Positions 43,869 through 52,831 of a DNA stretch of 64,000 nucleotides are shown piece by piece. The stretch comes from Acidobacteriota bacterium. GTDB taxonomy: Bacteria > Acidobacteriota > Blastocatellia > Pyrinomonadales > Pyrinomonadaceae. The notes beneath the pieces were generated by a model. It saw nothing but the letters and a program-made list of their open reading frames with translations. It had not been told where the DNA came from and ran no database searches. Made by a program: the position numbers and the translations under genes. Position 1 is the stretch's first letter; each line of letters opens with the position of its first letter. The DNA lies in NCBI GenBank assembly GCA_018269005.1, contig JAFDVK010000003.1, positions 1 to 64,000 on the forward strand. The letters are read 5' to 3'.

Positions 43869-45290
43869 ATGCGTGTAGCCGTAATTTCATCCGAGGCGGT
43901 GCCATATTCGAAGACGGGCGGGCTCGGCGACGTCGCCGGTGCACTTCCAAAGGCTTTGAAGCAGATCGGCGTCGATAGTCTGCTGATCACGCCTTGCTAC
44001 TGGCAGACGAAGGGCGAATTTCTCTGGCAGACGGCGATCGACGACCTTTGGGTGAATTGGAAGGGAAGGCCGTACCGCGCGAAGGCCTTCTACTCGGAGG
44101 CGAACGGCTCGCCGACGTTTCTGATCGACGCTCCGTCGATATTCCATCGCGATTCGATCTACGGCTATACCGAGGACCACGAGCGTTTCGCGTTCCTATC
44201 GCGTGCGGCCCTGCTCCTGCTCGAAAGGCTCGGCAAACCGCCGGACATCGTCCACCTGAATGATTGGCACACGGGGTTCGCGGCGGTCGAGATCGCGATC
44301 CTGCGTCGTCGTGAAGCGTTCTGGCGAAATACGCGGACGGTCTTTTCGATACACAACATGGCGTATCAGGGCGCGTTCGGGCTCTCGCAGCTGCCGGAAC
44401 TCGGCTTTACGTCGCAGTTCGCACGCATTTCGTTCAGTTACGATGGCTACGCGTCCGCGATGAAGGCCGGGCTCGAAACTTCCGACATACTTTCGACCGT
44501 CTCGCGGCGTTACGCGCTCGAAATACAGACACCGGAATTCGGACACGGGCTCGATTGGCTCACGCGTCGGCGTGCGAATCGTCTTATCGGCATCACGAAC
44601 GGCGTCGATTACGACGTTTGGAATCCCGCGACCGACCCGGAACTGCCCGCACACTTCTCGGCGGATTCGCTCGAAGGTAAACGCGAATGCAAACGCGTGC
44701 TGCTCGAAAGGTTCGGGCTGCCGAACGATCTTGACCGGCCGATATACGCGAGCGTTACACGCCTGACGGCGCAGAAGGGCATCGAGCTGATTCGTCATGC
44801 CGCCGGAGAGATCCTCGCGGCAGACGCGTTCTTCATCGCTCTCGGTTCCGGCGAAGCCGACGCAGAGCGTTTTCTGCAGACCCTGCGTGATTATGCTCCG
44901 ACGCGCGTAGGAGTTTATGTCGGCTACAACGAACCGCTCGCTCACCTGATCGAGGCGGGCGCGGATATGTTCCTGATGCCGTCAAAATTTGAGCCGTGCG
45001 GCCTGAATCAAATGTATTCGCTTCGATACGGCACTGTCCCGATCGTGCGTGCGACCGGCGGGCTCGATGACACGGTCGAGAATTGGGACGCGGTCTCAGG
45101 CACTGGAAACGGGTTCAAGTTTCGCGATTTCAGCAGCGACCGTCTCGTCGAGAAGGTTTATGAAGCTCGTCTCGCCTACGCCGATAAAGAAGGCTGGCAA
45201 CACCTCCAACGCAACGGAATGATGATCGACAATTCGTGGGAGAACGCCGCGAGACATTACATTGACTTATACAAGATGGCGTTCGCCTAA
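43869..45290 (+). CDS. glgA: Glycogen synthase (ADP-glucose type)
   Basis: The 473-aa protein is GT5 family. It starts MRVAVISSEAVPYSKTGGLGDVAGALPKAL, carrying the ADP-glucose-binding KTGGL. NDWHTGF, SVTRLTAQKGIELI and the acceptor motif EPCGLNQMYSLRYGTVPIVRATGGL are all intact. It extends alpha-1,4-glucan; glgP at 57084 degrades it. ATG 43869 is used (43857 possible). The frame is open further upstream through the 51-bp repeats but that sequence is repeat peptide, not family. No strong ribosome site. Confidence 0.95.
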   Translation: MRVAVISSEAVPYSKTGGLGDVAGALPKALKQIGVDSLLITPCYWQTKGEFLWQTAIDDLWVNWKGRPYRAKAFYSEANGSPTFLIDAPSIFHRDSIYGYTEDHERFAFLSRAALLLLERLGKPPDIVHLNDWHTGFAAVEIAILRRREAFWRNTRTVFSIHNMAYQGAFGLSQLPELGFTSQFARISFSYDGYASAMKAGLETSDILSTVSRRYALEIQTPEFGHGLDWLTRRRANRLIGITNGVDYDVWNPATDPELPAHFSADSLEGKRECKRVLLERFGLPNDLDRPIYASVTRLTAQKGIELIRHAAGEILAADAFFIALGSGEADAERFLQTLRDYAPTRVGVYVGYNEPLAHLIEAGADMFLMPSKFEPCGLNQMYSLRYGTVPIVRATGGLDDTVENWDAVSGTGNGFKFRDFSSDRLVEKVYEARLAYADKEGWQHLQRNGMMIDNSWENAARHYIDLYKMAFA

Positions 45291-45304
45291 AGAGACTAAC
45301 GTTT

Positions 45305-45856
45305 ATGCTGGTATTGCCCGTCTCCGACCAGATCATTCTCCAAGTGCCCGGTCAGGAAGCGGCGGCCGAGACAGCGGCATTGGTACGCCGTAACCTTGAG
45401 CATTTGCAGGCGTGGATGCCGTGGGCCGTGGACGATTATTCGACGAAACATGCCGCGGAATGGATCGCGGCGGTTGGGACGGTGGACGGGGAATCGAGCG
45501 CTATTGGCTTCATTGTTCGGGAAAACAACGTAATGATCGGGACTGTTGGAGTACACGACATTGACCGCGTCAACCGTCACGCAAAGATAGGATATTGGAT
45601 CGATCGAGATCACGAAGGCAAGGGCATCGTAACAACTTCGTGTCGAATTCTTCTCGCCTATCTCTTTGATACAATGGAGCTAAATCGTGTGCAGATACAT
45701 TGTAACGTCGATAACAGCCGCAGCCGGGCGATCCCCGAAAAGCTTGGATTCACTTACGAGGGGATTCTTCGCGAGGTCGAACTTCTGCGGGGTGAATTTC
45801 GAGATCAGGCAGTCTATTCGCTTCTCAAACGGGAGTGGCTCGCGAACAAAATATGA
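45305..45856 (+). CDS. GNAT acetyltransferase (RimL-like)
   Basis: The 183-aa protein has the acetyl-CoA loop in GYWIDRDHEGKGIVTTSCRILLAY, IHCNVDNSRSRAIPEKLGFTYEGILRE, and the C-terminal FRDQAVYSLLKREW of ribosomal-protein-serine/alanine N-acetyltransferases. The end overlaps the purA start by 4 bp (ATGA), so it is translationally coupled. The peptide substrate is a guess. Confidence 0.85.
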   Translation: MLVLPVSDQIILQVPGQEAAAETAALVRRNLEHLQAWMPWAVDDYSTKHAAEWIAAVGTVDGESSAIGFIVRENNVMIGTVGVHDIDRVNRHAKIGYWIDRDHEGKGIVTTSCRILLAYLFDTMELNRVQIHCNVDNSRSRAIPEKLGFTYEGILREVELLRGEFRDQAVYSLLKREWLANKI

Positions 45857-47166
45857 TAATCGTAATAATCGGTGCCCAGTGGGGCGATGAAGGAAAGGGC
45901 AAGGTTGTTGACCTGCTCGCGGACAGGTTCGACATCGTCTCGCGTTATCAGGGCGGGCATAATGCCGGCCATAGCGTTTACGTGGGCGACCAGGCATTCG
46001 TGCTGCGGCTTTTGCCGTCGGGCATTATCCACAACGACAAGACGTGCGTCCTCGGCAACGGGATGGTGATCGATCCGAAAGCGTTCTTCGAAGAGGTCGA
46101 TCAGATCTCGGCGAAAGGTGTCTCGATCACGCCCGAGAGGCTGAAGGTTTCGAGCCGCGCGCATCTGATAATGCCGTATCACCGTGCTCTCGACCACACG
46201 TCGGAAGAGAGGCTTGGCAACGAGCGGATCGGCACGACGTTGCGAGGCATCGGCCCGGCATACGAAGATAAGGTTGGGCGCCGCGGCATTCGCGTTGCGG
46301 ACGCACTCTCGCCGGAGATACTTCGTTTGCGGATCGAGAGAAATCTCGAAGAAGCGAATCGCATCATCGTTCTTTACGGCCAGCAGCCGCTGCGTGCCGA
46401 CGAAATTTACGACGAGATCTCGCCGCTGGTCGAGCGTCTCCGGCCGTTTGTTACGGAGACTTCGCATTTCCTCGCGGACGCTCGCCGCGAAAAGAAGAAG
46501 ATACTGCTTGAAGGCGCACAGGCGACGCTGCTCGATGTCGATCACGGAACATATCCGTATGTCACTTCATCAAATCCGACTGCCGGCGGTGCGTCCGTTG
46601 GAGCGGGGATCCCGCCACACCATATTACGGGTGTTCTTGGCATCGTCCGCACGTATGCAACGCGCGTCGGCGAAGGCCCGTTCCCGACAGAGATGCTCGA
46701 TGATGAAGAAGACATTGCGCATCTCATTCGTGAACGCGGCAACGAATACGGCTCGGTCACGCGACGCCCGCGTCGATGTGGGTGGTTCGATGCCGTTGCG
46801 ACGAAATATGCCGCAGAGCTGAACGGCTTTGATTCCGTCGCGTTGACGAAACTCGATGTGCTCGACGCACTCGAAGAAATAAAGGTCTGCACAGGTTACG
46901 AGATCGACGGCGAGCGAATAGATACCTTTCCCGCGGTCTCTCACGATCTGAGAAAGATCAAGCCGATCTATGAAACCCTTCCGGGCTGGAAAAGCGACAC
47001 GCTTGGCATAACAAAGATCGACGATCTGCCCGCGAATGCACGCCGTTATGTCGAGTTCCTCTCGAAGTTTATCGGCGTCGAGATCGGACTCATCTCGACC
47101 GGCCCTGAACGAGATCAGACGATCATCTTGAACGATTCAGTGATGGAAGGCTGGTTCAAGAATTAA
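45853..47166 (+). CDS. purA: Adenylosuccinate synthetase
   Basis: The 437-aa protein has the GTP loop GAQWGDEGKGKVVD, GGHNAGHSVYV, RGIGPAYEDKVGRRGIRV, VTSSNPTAGGASVGAGI and TRRPRRCGWFDAV. It converts IMP and aspartate to adenylosuccinate. ATG 45853 is chosen because it overlaps the preceding stop and gives the family start. The neighbouring genes on both sides are GNATs. Confidence 0.97.
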   Translation: MIIVIIGAQWGDEGKGKVVDLLADRFDIVSRYQGGHNAGHSVYVGDQAFVLRLLPSGIIHNDKTCVLGNGMVIDPKAFFEEVDQISAKGVSITPERLKVSSRAHLIMPYHRALDHTSEERLGNERIGTTLRGIGPAYEDKVGRRGIRVADALSPEILRLRIERNLEEANRIIVLYGQQPLRADEIYDEISPLVERLRPFVTETSHFLADARREKKKILLEGAQATLLDVDHGTYPYVTSSNPTAGGASVGAGIPPHHITGVLGIVRTYATRVGEGPFPTEMLDDEEDIAHLIRERGNEYGSVTRRPRRCGWFDAVATKYAAELNGFDSVALTKLDVLDALEEIKVCTGYEIDGERIDTFPAVSHDLRKIKPIYETLPGWKSDTLGITKIDDLPANARRYVEFLSKFIGVEIGLISTGPERDQTIILNDSVMEGWFKN

Positions 47167-47176
47167 GATTTCAACG

Positions 47177-47668
47177 ATGAACGAGAAGAAAGAGTCTATC
47201 GAGATCGTTGATTTCGATGAAGGATTTGCGGCGGATTTCGCCCGGCTGAATTACGAGTGGATCGAGAAGTATTTTTCGGTCGAGCGGCACGATCGCGAGA
47301 TCCTTGACCATCCGCAGGAATATATCATCGAACGCGGCGGCAGGATCTTTATGGCCGTCGCGGACGGCAACGCGGTTGGCACGGCCGCACTGATCCCGGC
47401 CGGTGACGGTGTACTTGAACTCACGAAGATGGGCGTCTCGCCGGAGTTCCGCGGCCGCGGAATAGCAAATCATCTGATGCAGGCCTGCGTGGAGCATGCC
47501 CGGCGGTCAGGCGCACACACCGTTTTTCTTGAATCAAGTCGAAAGTTGAGCCCGGCGATAACGCTCTATCGCAAGTTCGGATTCGTCGAAACCCCGACCG
47601 ACCCAAATTCTGAGTACGCACGAGCCGACATACGTATGGAACTTGCCATCGAAAGCGGCAATATGTAA
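47177..47668 (+). CDS. GNAT acetyltransferase
   Basis: The 163-aa protein has the core motif KMGVSPEFRGRGIANHLMQACVEHARRSG (acetyl-CoA pyrophosphate loop RGRGIA) and LSPAITLYRKFGFVETP. The N-terminal VDFDEGFAADFARLNYEWIEKYF is common in this GNAT subgroup. Co-oriented 10 bp after purA. Substrate unknown. Confidence 0.85.
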   Translation: MNEKKESIEIVDFDEGFAADFARLNYEWIEKYFSVERHDREILDHPQEYIIERGGRIFMAVADGNAVGTAALIPAGDGVLELTKMGVSPEFRGRGIANHLMQACVEHARRSGAHTVFLESSRKLSPAITLYRKFGFVETPTDPNSEYARADIRMELAIESGNM

Positions 47669-47729
47669 AATCATCAATTCGGCTAAGGTCGAACTCGCGC
47701 CTCGTGTGCGGGCGTCCTGCAAGCCGTGT

Positions 47730-47805
47730 GGTCCGATAGCTCAGTCGGTAGAGCAAATGGCTTTTAACCATTGGGTCCCAGGTTCGAGTCCTGGTCGGAT
47801 CACCA
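47730..47805 (+). tRNA. tRNA-Lys (anticodon UUU)
   Basis: Acceptor GGTCCGA pairs with TCGGATC (one G-T), and ACCA is encoded. The D arm is GCTCAGTCGGTAGAGC, the anticodon stem AATGG/CCATT, the loop CTTTTAA with anticodon TTT, and the T arm GGTTCGAGTC. It decodes AAA/AAG. A terminator follows at 47824. Confidence 0.96.
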
Positions 47806-47823
47806 TTTTTTCATTAGTTGACC

Positions 47824-47850
47824 AAGGCATCCGCGAAGGATGCCTTTTTT
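47824..47850 (+). terminator. Intrinsic terminator after tRNA-Lys
   Basis: AAGGCATCC (47824-47832), loop GCGAA, GGATGCCTT (47838-47846), then TTTT (47847-47850). A perfect 9-bp stem. Confidence 0.85.
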
Positions 47851-47851
47851 G

Positions 47852-48034
47852 CTATTTTGAAGTTTGGTAACGGATGGTCCTTAAGTCCTCACGTGATTGG
47901 TTGCGACATATTTTGCATTCTTGGGATACAGGCATCGTCAACGAGATGCGGGTAAAACCTTGGGCGAATGTAAACGAGAAAAAACACAATATAGAAACAA
48001 TCGTCGTGAGTATGACTTTTGTTAGTCGCAGCAT
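47852..48034 (-). CDS. Small secreted Cys peptide
   Basis: The 60-aa protein starts at ATG 48034, with an AAGAGG ribosome site about 6 nt upstream. Residues 1-25 are a clear signal peptide (MLRLTKVILTTIVSILCFFS, then FTFAQ). The mature part of about 35 aa has QECKICRNQSRED, with a CxxC that could bind metal or form a disulfide. No homologue recognised. It is squeezed between the tRNA-Lys terminator and the lipoprotein gene. Given the size, this is a plausible but unproven gene. Confidence 0.5.
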   Translation of the reverse strand: MLRLTKVILTTIVSILCFFSFTFAQGFTRISLTMPVSQECKICRNQSREDLRTIRYQTSK

Positions 48035-48076
48035 CAATGCCTCTTAGGGGCTAAAAACCCCGACACTCTCTTGGCC

Positions 48077-48847
48077 TTACATCGGGGCTTCGATCACCGG
48101 TTTTGCAGTAAAATCGATCGTGCCATTTGTAACTTGGGAAGAACCTTGCCCCATATCGACGGTTTCTTCAAATTTGATCGGAAGCCCGTCAGCATTTATC
48201 CATAGCTTGAGTGTTCGGCTAACGGAGTCATCTACAGAATCGTCGTTGTTCGCTGCTGTCGATCTTGTGTTGGTTACGATATAGACCTTTGCCATCTGTC
48301 CGTCCACCACTTCGCTTCCGGCTTCTTTCCCATCTACAGTTCGGCCCGGCTGATCGGAAAATTTGTCGGGGTCGCCGATCTCTTTCAGCATCCCGCCAAT
48401 ACTTGCTATATTTGCCGGCATCGGCTTCCATGGACCATTATCCTGCCTCATCCAGCCTTTGTCGCCGATGAAGATCGATTCGCTCGTCTGCGAACCCACT
48501 CCCTTAACTGCCTGTCCTTCGCGCATGATATGAAATTTATCGGGAGCAAGATGTTCGAGTGTCATCGTGTTTTCTCCGTGCTCGCCGGTAAAGCTCATTT
48601 TTTCGGTGTATGACGGAGCCGTCCGCATGCTGTTAAAAGCATTCATTACGGCATCGAGCGGAGTTGACGAACTTGTCGTCGATGAGGGCGTGCTTTTTGA
48701 CGGCTCATTTGCTGATACGTTGGGATTCGAGGCATTGGATCCGGACGACGTATTAGTTTGGCCGATGCGAGACAAACGCCCGCAACCCAAGCCTGCCGCG
48801 AGCAAAATGAATAGACTCAGGCAAGGAACACGATATTTATATCTCAT
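48077..48847 (-). CDS. Putative lipoprotein (LolA/LppX-like fold)
   Basis: The 256-aa protein has a signal sequence with a lipobox-like LAAGLGC (non-canonical at -3), then a Ser/Thr/Asn-rich linker. The domain TAPSYTEKMSFTGEHGENTMTLEHLAPDKFHIM... and TLKLWINADGLPIKFEETVDMG matches the beta-sandwich seen in LolA/LppX-type carriers, where an outer-membrane-anchored protein binds a lipid. Not next to lol genes. Function inferred from fold only. Confidence 0.68.
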   Translation of the reverse strand: MRYKYRVPCLSLFILLAAGLGCGRLSRIGQTNTSSGSNASNPNVSANEPSKSTPSSTTSSSTPLDAVMNAFNSMRTAPSYTEKMSFTGEHGENTMTLEHLAPDKFHIMREGQAVKGVGSQTSESIFIGDKGWMRQDNGPWKPMPANIASIGGMLKEIGDPDKFSDQPGRTVDGKEAGSEVVDGQMAKVYIVTNTRSTAANNDDSVDDSVSRTLKLWINADGLPIKFEETVDMGQGSSQVTNGTIDFTAKPVIEAPM

Positions 48848-49016
48848 TGAAATTTCCCCCAGCTCTCCTCGGCTGTTTTATCGCACTCTTGGGAGTCCGT
48901 CAAGTGTTTTTTAGGAGAGGACAGCCTCGTCGTTGTTTTTTATCTGTGTGTACCGCAGCCGGATTTCGGGATGCACTATCGGGTACCGCGGTTTACGGGC
49001 GTTTCGGGGCTTCAGA

Positions 49017-50162
49017 TCAATAAGGGTTGGCGGTCGCACCGACGATGTAGCTGTCGCGGGCACGGACGATGAGGTTCGGCCGATCGACGCGGACCTTTAT
49101 GCGCCTTTGCTGGCCGGGTTTTCCGTGGTCAGTGGGAATATAGCCGACATTGTACTGGCGGCGAAGTTCGATCGCGATCCCGCGAAATGCCGCTTCGAGT
49201 CCGCCGGGCACGGCCTCCGGGCGAAAGACGCGTCCGCCGGTGTAGTCTGCAAGTTCCTGCAGATATTTTCGTCCGACCGCGTACTCTTCCGGGGATGTGC
49301 CGACCGGACTGTAAATACCGCCGGACCGGCGCATCCGATCTTGGTTTTGAGAGTACGTATTGTAGTAGATCGGGAAGATCAGCGTGTCGGCTTCTTCAGC
49401 GAGGTCGACGGTCGAATCATAGCTCGCCTTTCGAGAGGTCGTATCGACACCATCCGTGAAAAGGACGATAGCTTTGCGTCCCGGTATCTTTTCGAGCCTC
49501 TTCTTGATCGAGAAATTCACCGCTTCGTAAAGGGAAGTGCCGCTGCCGAAATCCGCTTTTGAGATCGCCTTGTAGAGACGCTCACGGTCATTTGTTGCTT
49601 CGGTCAGGACGTGGACGTTGCCGTCGAACTCGATCACGATGACCTTGTCTTCCGGTTTCAGTTCATCAATGAACGCTCGCGAGGCCGCCTGTATCTCTTC
49701 GATCTGATACTCGGCAGACGGCGACGTGTCGAGCAGCAGAACGACGGTGAAAGGTTTGTCTGCCAAACCGAAATATTCGATCTTCTGCTCCTTGCCGTCC
49801 TCAAAGATCGTAAAATCATCCTTTGTAAGGCCCGGGACGTAAACGCCGTTCCGGTCAAAGACGGAGACGGGAACCGTGATAAGGTCGGTCTCGACGCGAA
49901 GAACCTCGTCGCCGTCCGCCGCTGCAGGAGAAGGTTCAGGAGCAGGGGTTGCGGATGCCGCAGGTTGAATGGGTTTTGGGACCAGGCGGCGGCCACGAGC
50001 CGGCAATGAACGCGATTCGGAATACTGAGCGGGCTGCGAAAAAGGCGTTGGAGTTGGTGTCGGCGCAGCTTTTCGCCCGGACTGCGCAACGCCCGTCGCG
50101 ACGAACACGAGCAGAACGACGAATGCGGAATAAAGCAGGTTTCTCAGATCAAGCAACTCCAC
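49017..50162 (-). CDS. Exported VWFA-domain protein (acidobacterial VWFA-related type)
   Basis: The 381-aa protein starts at GTG with AGGAAGGA upstream. It has a signal anchor (about 8-27), a Pro/Thr-rich spacer, then the EVLRVETDLITVPVSVFDRNGVYVPGLTKDDFTIFEDGKEQKI segment that marks VWFA-related acidobacterial proteins. The VWA fold has a MIDAS DTSPS motif (VLLLDTSPSAEYQI) and LFTDGVDTTS. The C-terminal RRQYNVGYIPTDHGKPGQQRRIKVRVDRPNL is also typical. Such proteins are abundant in Acidobacteriota and are mostly uncharacterised. It supports the phylum assignment. Confidence 0.88.
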   Translation of the reverse strand: MELLDLRNLLYSAFVVLLVFVATGVAQSGRKAAPTPTPTPFSQPAQYSESRSLPARGRRLVPKPIQPAASATPAPEPSPAAADGDEVLRVETDLITVPVSVFDRNGVYVPGLTKDDFTIFEDGKEQKIEYFGLADKPFTVVLLLDTSPSAEYQIEEIQAASRAFIDELKPEDKVIVIEFDGNVHVLTEATNDRERLYKAISKADFGSGTSLYEAVNFSIKKRLEKIPGRKAIVLFTDGVDTTSRKASYDSTVDLAEEADTLIFPIYYNTYSQNQDRMRRSGGIYSPVGTSPEEYAVGRKYLQELADYTGGRVFRPEAVPGGLEAAFRGIAIELRRQYNVGYIPTDHGKPGQQRRIKVRVDRPNLIVRARDSYIVGATANPY

Positions 50163-50224
50163 AAATCCTTCCTACGATTCAAGTGTAGCGGTTTTACGAG
50201 GATCTTGTGAAGCCGGAAATCGAG

Positions 50225-51040
50225 CTACCGTGAGCGTTGCTTCGGGTCGAGCCATTCGCGGAGGCCGTCGCCGATGAAGTTGAATGCGAGCACGGTCAAG
50301 GCGATCGCAAGGCCCGGAAAGAACATTACGTGCGGTGCGGAGGTGAGTATGTCAAAGCCGCGGGATTCTTCGATCATCGTTCCCCAACTCGGTGCCGGCG
50401 GCGGGATCCCGAGACCGAGGAATGAGAGCGAGGCTTCGGCCAAGACGGCTCCGGCCATACCGAGCGACGCCTGAACGATCAGCGGCTGTATGGCGTTCGG
50501 CAGTATGTGCGTGAAGATGATCCGCGTGTTGGATGCTCCAAGGGCCTTTGCTGCCTGCACATAATCATATTCCCGCACCTTCAAGACCTGCCCGCGCATC
50601 ACGCGGGCGTATCCGACCCAACCGATCACGCAGAGGGCGAGAATGAGCTTGCCGAGGCCGGCTCCGAGAAACGCGACCAGTGCGATCGCGAGAAGCAGGC
50701 CCGGAAACGCAAGAAAGACGTTGAAGACATAACCGGAAAGGAATTTATCGACGATACCGCCGAAATAGCCCGCAAAGGCCCCGATCAAAATTCCGATGAC
50801 AGATGACACCGCAACGACCGAAATACCGACCTCGAGCGAGATCCTTGCCCCAAATACTACGCGCGAGAAGACATCACGGCCCAGAGCATCTGTGCCGAAC
50901 CAATGGGCCGAACTCGGACTTGCGTATCGATGGAGCAGATCAGGAACAGTGCCGTCAGACGGCGCGATCCAATGTGCAAAGATCGCGACCAGAACAAAGG
51001 TCACTGCGATGAACGCACCTATGTAAAATAGACGATTCAA
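50225..51040 (-). CDS. ABC transporter permease, DppC/OppC type
   Basis: The protein is of BPD_transp_1 type with about six helices and the EAA loop (EYDYVQAAKALGASNTRIIFTHILPNAIQPLIV). It contains DALGRDVFSRVVFGARISL near the N-terminus and FNFIGDGLREWLDPKQR at the C-terminus, features of dipeptide/oligopeptide permease C. TTG 51040 directly follows the DppB-like stop; the longest frame starts at another TTG (51082) and would overlap that gene by 41 bp. No ATPase or substrate-binding gene is within the window. Confidence 0.88.
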   Translation of the reverse strand: MNRLFYIGAFIAVTFVLVAIFAHWIAPSDGTVPDLLHRYASPSSAHWFGTDALGRDVFSRVVFGARISLEVGISVVAVSSVIGILIGAFAGYFGGIVDKFLSGYVFNVFLAFPGLLLAIALVAFLGAGLGKLILALCVIGWVGYARVMRGQVLKVREYDYVQAAKALGASNTRIIFTHILPNAIQPLIVQASLGMAGAVLAEASLSFLGLGIPPPAPSWGTMIEESRGFDILTSAPHVMFFPGLAIALTVLAFNFIGDGLREWLDPKQRSR

Positions 51041-51041
51041 C

Positions 51042-52022
51042 TTAAGAAAGTCGGATCCGCGGATCGAGCCTCCTGTAAACAAAATCGGTCAATGAATTCG
51101 CTAAAATGAACGTAACGCTAATGACGAGGACGCAGCCCTGGACAAGGCGATAATCGCGTTTATTGATGCCGTCCTCGAGCAGGAGCAGCCCGAGCCCTTG
51201 CCAGTTGAAGATCTTCTCCGTGATGATCGAGCCGGCAAGCAGTACGCCGAGCTGAAGGCCTAGTATCGTAACGACGGGTATCAAGCCGTTCTTCAGAACG
51301 TGCTTATAAACGACGACGCGCTCGCTAAGGCCCTTTGCACGAGCCGTCCGCACATAATCCTCGCCAAGCTCCTCGATGACGCTTGAGCGCACCATCCTCG
51401 TCAAGATCGCGGACAATGCTCCGCCCAGCGTGATCGCAGGAAGGACGATGTCCTCGGCATATGCACTGCCGGTCGGAGCGAACCAGCCGAGTTTTACCGA
51501 AAAAACATAGACGAGGAACGGGCCGAGGACGAACGTCGGGAGCGAGATGCCGAGGAGAGCAACGAACGAAGCAACATTGTCGGTGAACTTATTCTTGTTC
51601 GTGCCCGCGACAACGCCGAGAGGTATCGCTATCGAGATAGATACGAGCATCGCGGCGCTCGCGAGCAAGATCGTTTTTGGATAACGCTCTGCGATCATTT
51701 CGGTGACCGGCTGGCCGGTGCGGAATGAGACTCCGAGATCGCCGTGCAGCAGGCCACGCCAGTAATCGAGATAGCGATTCTCAGCTCCGTTCCAGACGAG
51801 GCCGGTATCATCCGCATACGAAAAGAAAAATGCCGGTCGGTCGAGCCCATGCGTCTTTCGGAAATTATCTATCTGTTCTTTTGTCGCAGTTTCGCCAAGT
51901 ATGGTCGTCGCAGGGTCGCCCGGAACCAGTTCCATCAACAGCGTTACGAGCGACACCACGGTCCAAATGACCAGCAGCATCAACGCTAGTTGGCGGGCGA
52001 AACTAAAAAGGCGTTTTTTCAT
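51042..52022 (-). CDS. ABC transporter permease, DppB/OppB type
   Basis: The 326-aa protein has a first helix followed by the ELVPGDPATTILGETATKEQIDNFRKTHGLDRP segment of DppB/OppB, then about five more helices and an EAA loop (GEDYVRTARAKGLSERVVVYKHVLKNGLIPVVTI). Paired with the DppC-like gene in the order expected for peptide or nickel permeases. The missing ATPase and binding protein may lie elsewhere in the genome. Confidence 0.9.
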   Translation of the reverse strand: MKKRLFSFARQLALMLLVIWTVVSLVTLLMELVPGDPATTILGETATKEQIDNFRKTHGLDRPAFFFSYADDTGLVWNGAENRYLDYWRGLLHGDLGVSFRTGQPVTEMIAERYPKTILLASAAMLVSISIAIPLGVVAGTNKNKFTDNVASFVALLGISLPTFVLGPFLVYVFSVKLGWFAPTGSAYAEDIVLPAITLGGALSAILTRMVRSSVIEELGEDYVRTARAKGLSERVVVYKHVLKNGLIPVVTILGLQLGVLLAGSIITEKIFNWQGLGLLLLEDGINKRDYRLVQGCVLVISVTFILANSLTDFVYRRLDPRIRLS

Positions 52023-52096
52023 TCCAAGGTCGGATCGAGCGTGTCGGAAAAGAACGAAATGAATTTTATAACGTGCGGCGGTTCAACTCAAAGCAA

Positions 52097-52831
52097 TTAG
52101 GAACGTTCGCCGGTGTGCAGAGCGGCGATGCCGCCCGTGAGATTTCGATACTGCACGTTCGAAAAGCCGATCTTCTGCATCATTGCGGCCAATTCTTTTT
52201 GCGGCGGGAAGCCCCGCACCGAATCCGGAAGATACTCATAAGCACAACGTGATCCGCTGACAAGGCCGCCGATCCGCGGTAAAACCCGCGTAAAATAGAG
52301 ATTGAAGGCCTCGCGAACGCCTGGTACCACCGGCTGCGAAAACTCGAGCACGACAAGCTTACCTTTTGGACGCAGAATTCGAAGAAGCTCGCTGAGACCG
52401 TTCTCAACGTTGGGAAGATTTCGAAGGCCGAACGCGATAGTTACGGCGTCAAAGCTCTCGGATGGAAACGGCAGATCCATTGCGTCGGCTTCGACAAGCG
52501 GAATGGTTAGCTCTGCCGCGTCGATCTTCTTTTTCGCGAATTCGAGCATCGGGCGGCAAAAATCGGTGCCGGTAATCGATGCTTTCGCACCGGACGCAAG
52601 TTCAAGCGAGAGGTCGCCCGTACCGCATGCGACGTCAAGCACTGCGGCTTCTGCGTTGGCGAGTATCGGGCGAAGATCCTTGGCCACCTTTCGCCGCCAG
52701 CCTTTATCGATACTCAGAGATAGAAGATGGTTAAGAAGGTCATAGCGCGAGGCGATCCCGCCGAACATTTCTCGGACCGCGCGCGAGTGCTCAGCCTCGC
52801 GGAATGCTCTGCTCGTTTCTGATGAACTCAT
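52097..52831 (-). CDS. ubiE: Demethylmenaquinone/2-methoxy-6-polyprenyl-benzoquinol methyltransferase
   Basis: The 244-aa protein has the UbiE/MenG signature: VREMFGGIASRYDLLNHLLSLSIDKGWRRKV, SAM loop VLDVACGTGDLSLELA, FGLRNLPNVENGLSELLRIL and LEFSQP. It performs the C-methylation step of menaquinone (or ubiquinone) synthesis. In Acidobacteriota menaquinone is the usual quinone, so menG may be the better name. Its ATG overlaps the stop of the upstream M16-like gene (ATGA). Confidence 0.92.
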   Translation of the reverse strand: MSSSETSRAFREAEHSRAVREMFGGIASRYDLLNHLLSLSIDKGWRRKVAKDLRPILANAEAAVLDVACGTGDLSLELASGAKASITGTDFCRPMLEFAKKKIDAAELTIPLVEADAMDLPFPSESFDAVTIAFGLRNLPNVENGLSELLRILRPKGKLVVLEFSQPVVPGVREAFNLYFTRVLPRIGGLVSGSRCAYEYLPDSVRGFPPQKELAAMMQKIGFSNVQYRNLTGGIAALHTGERS

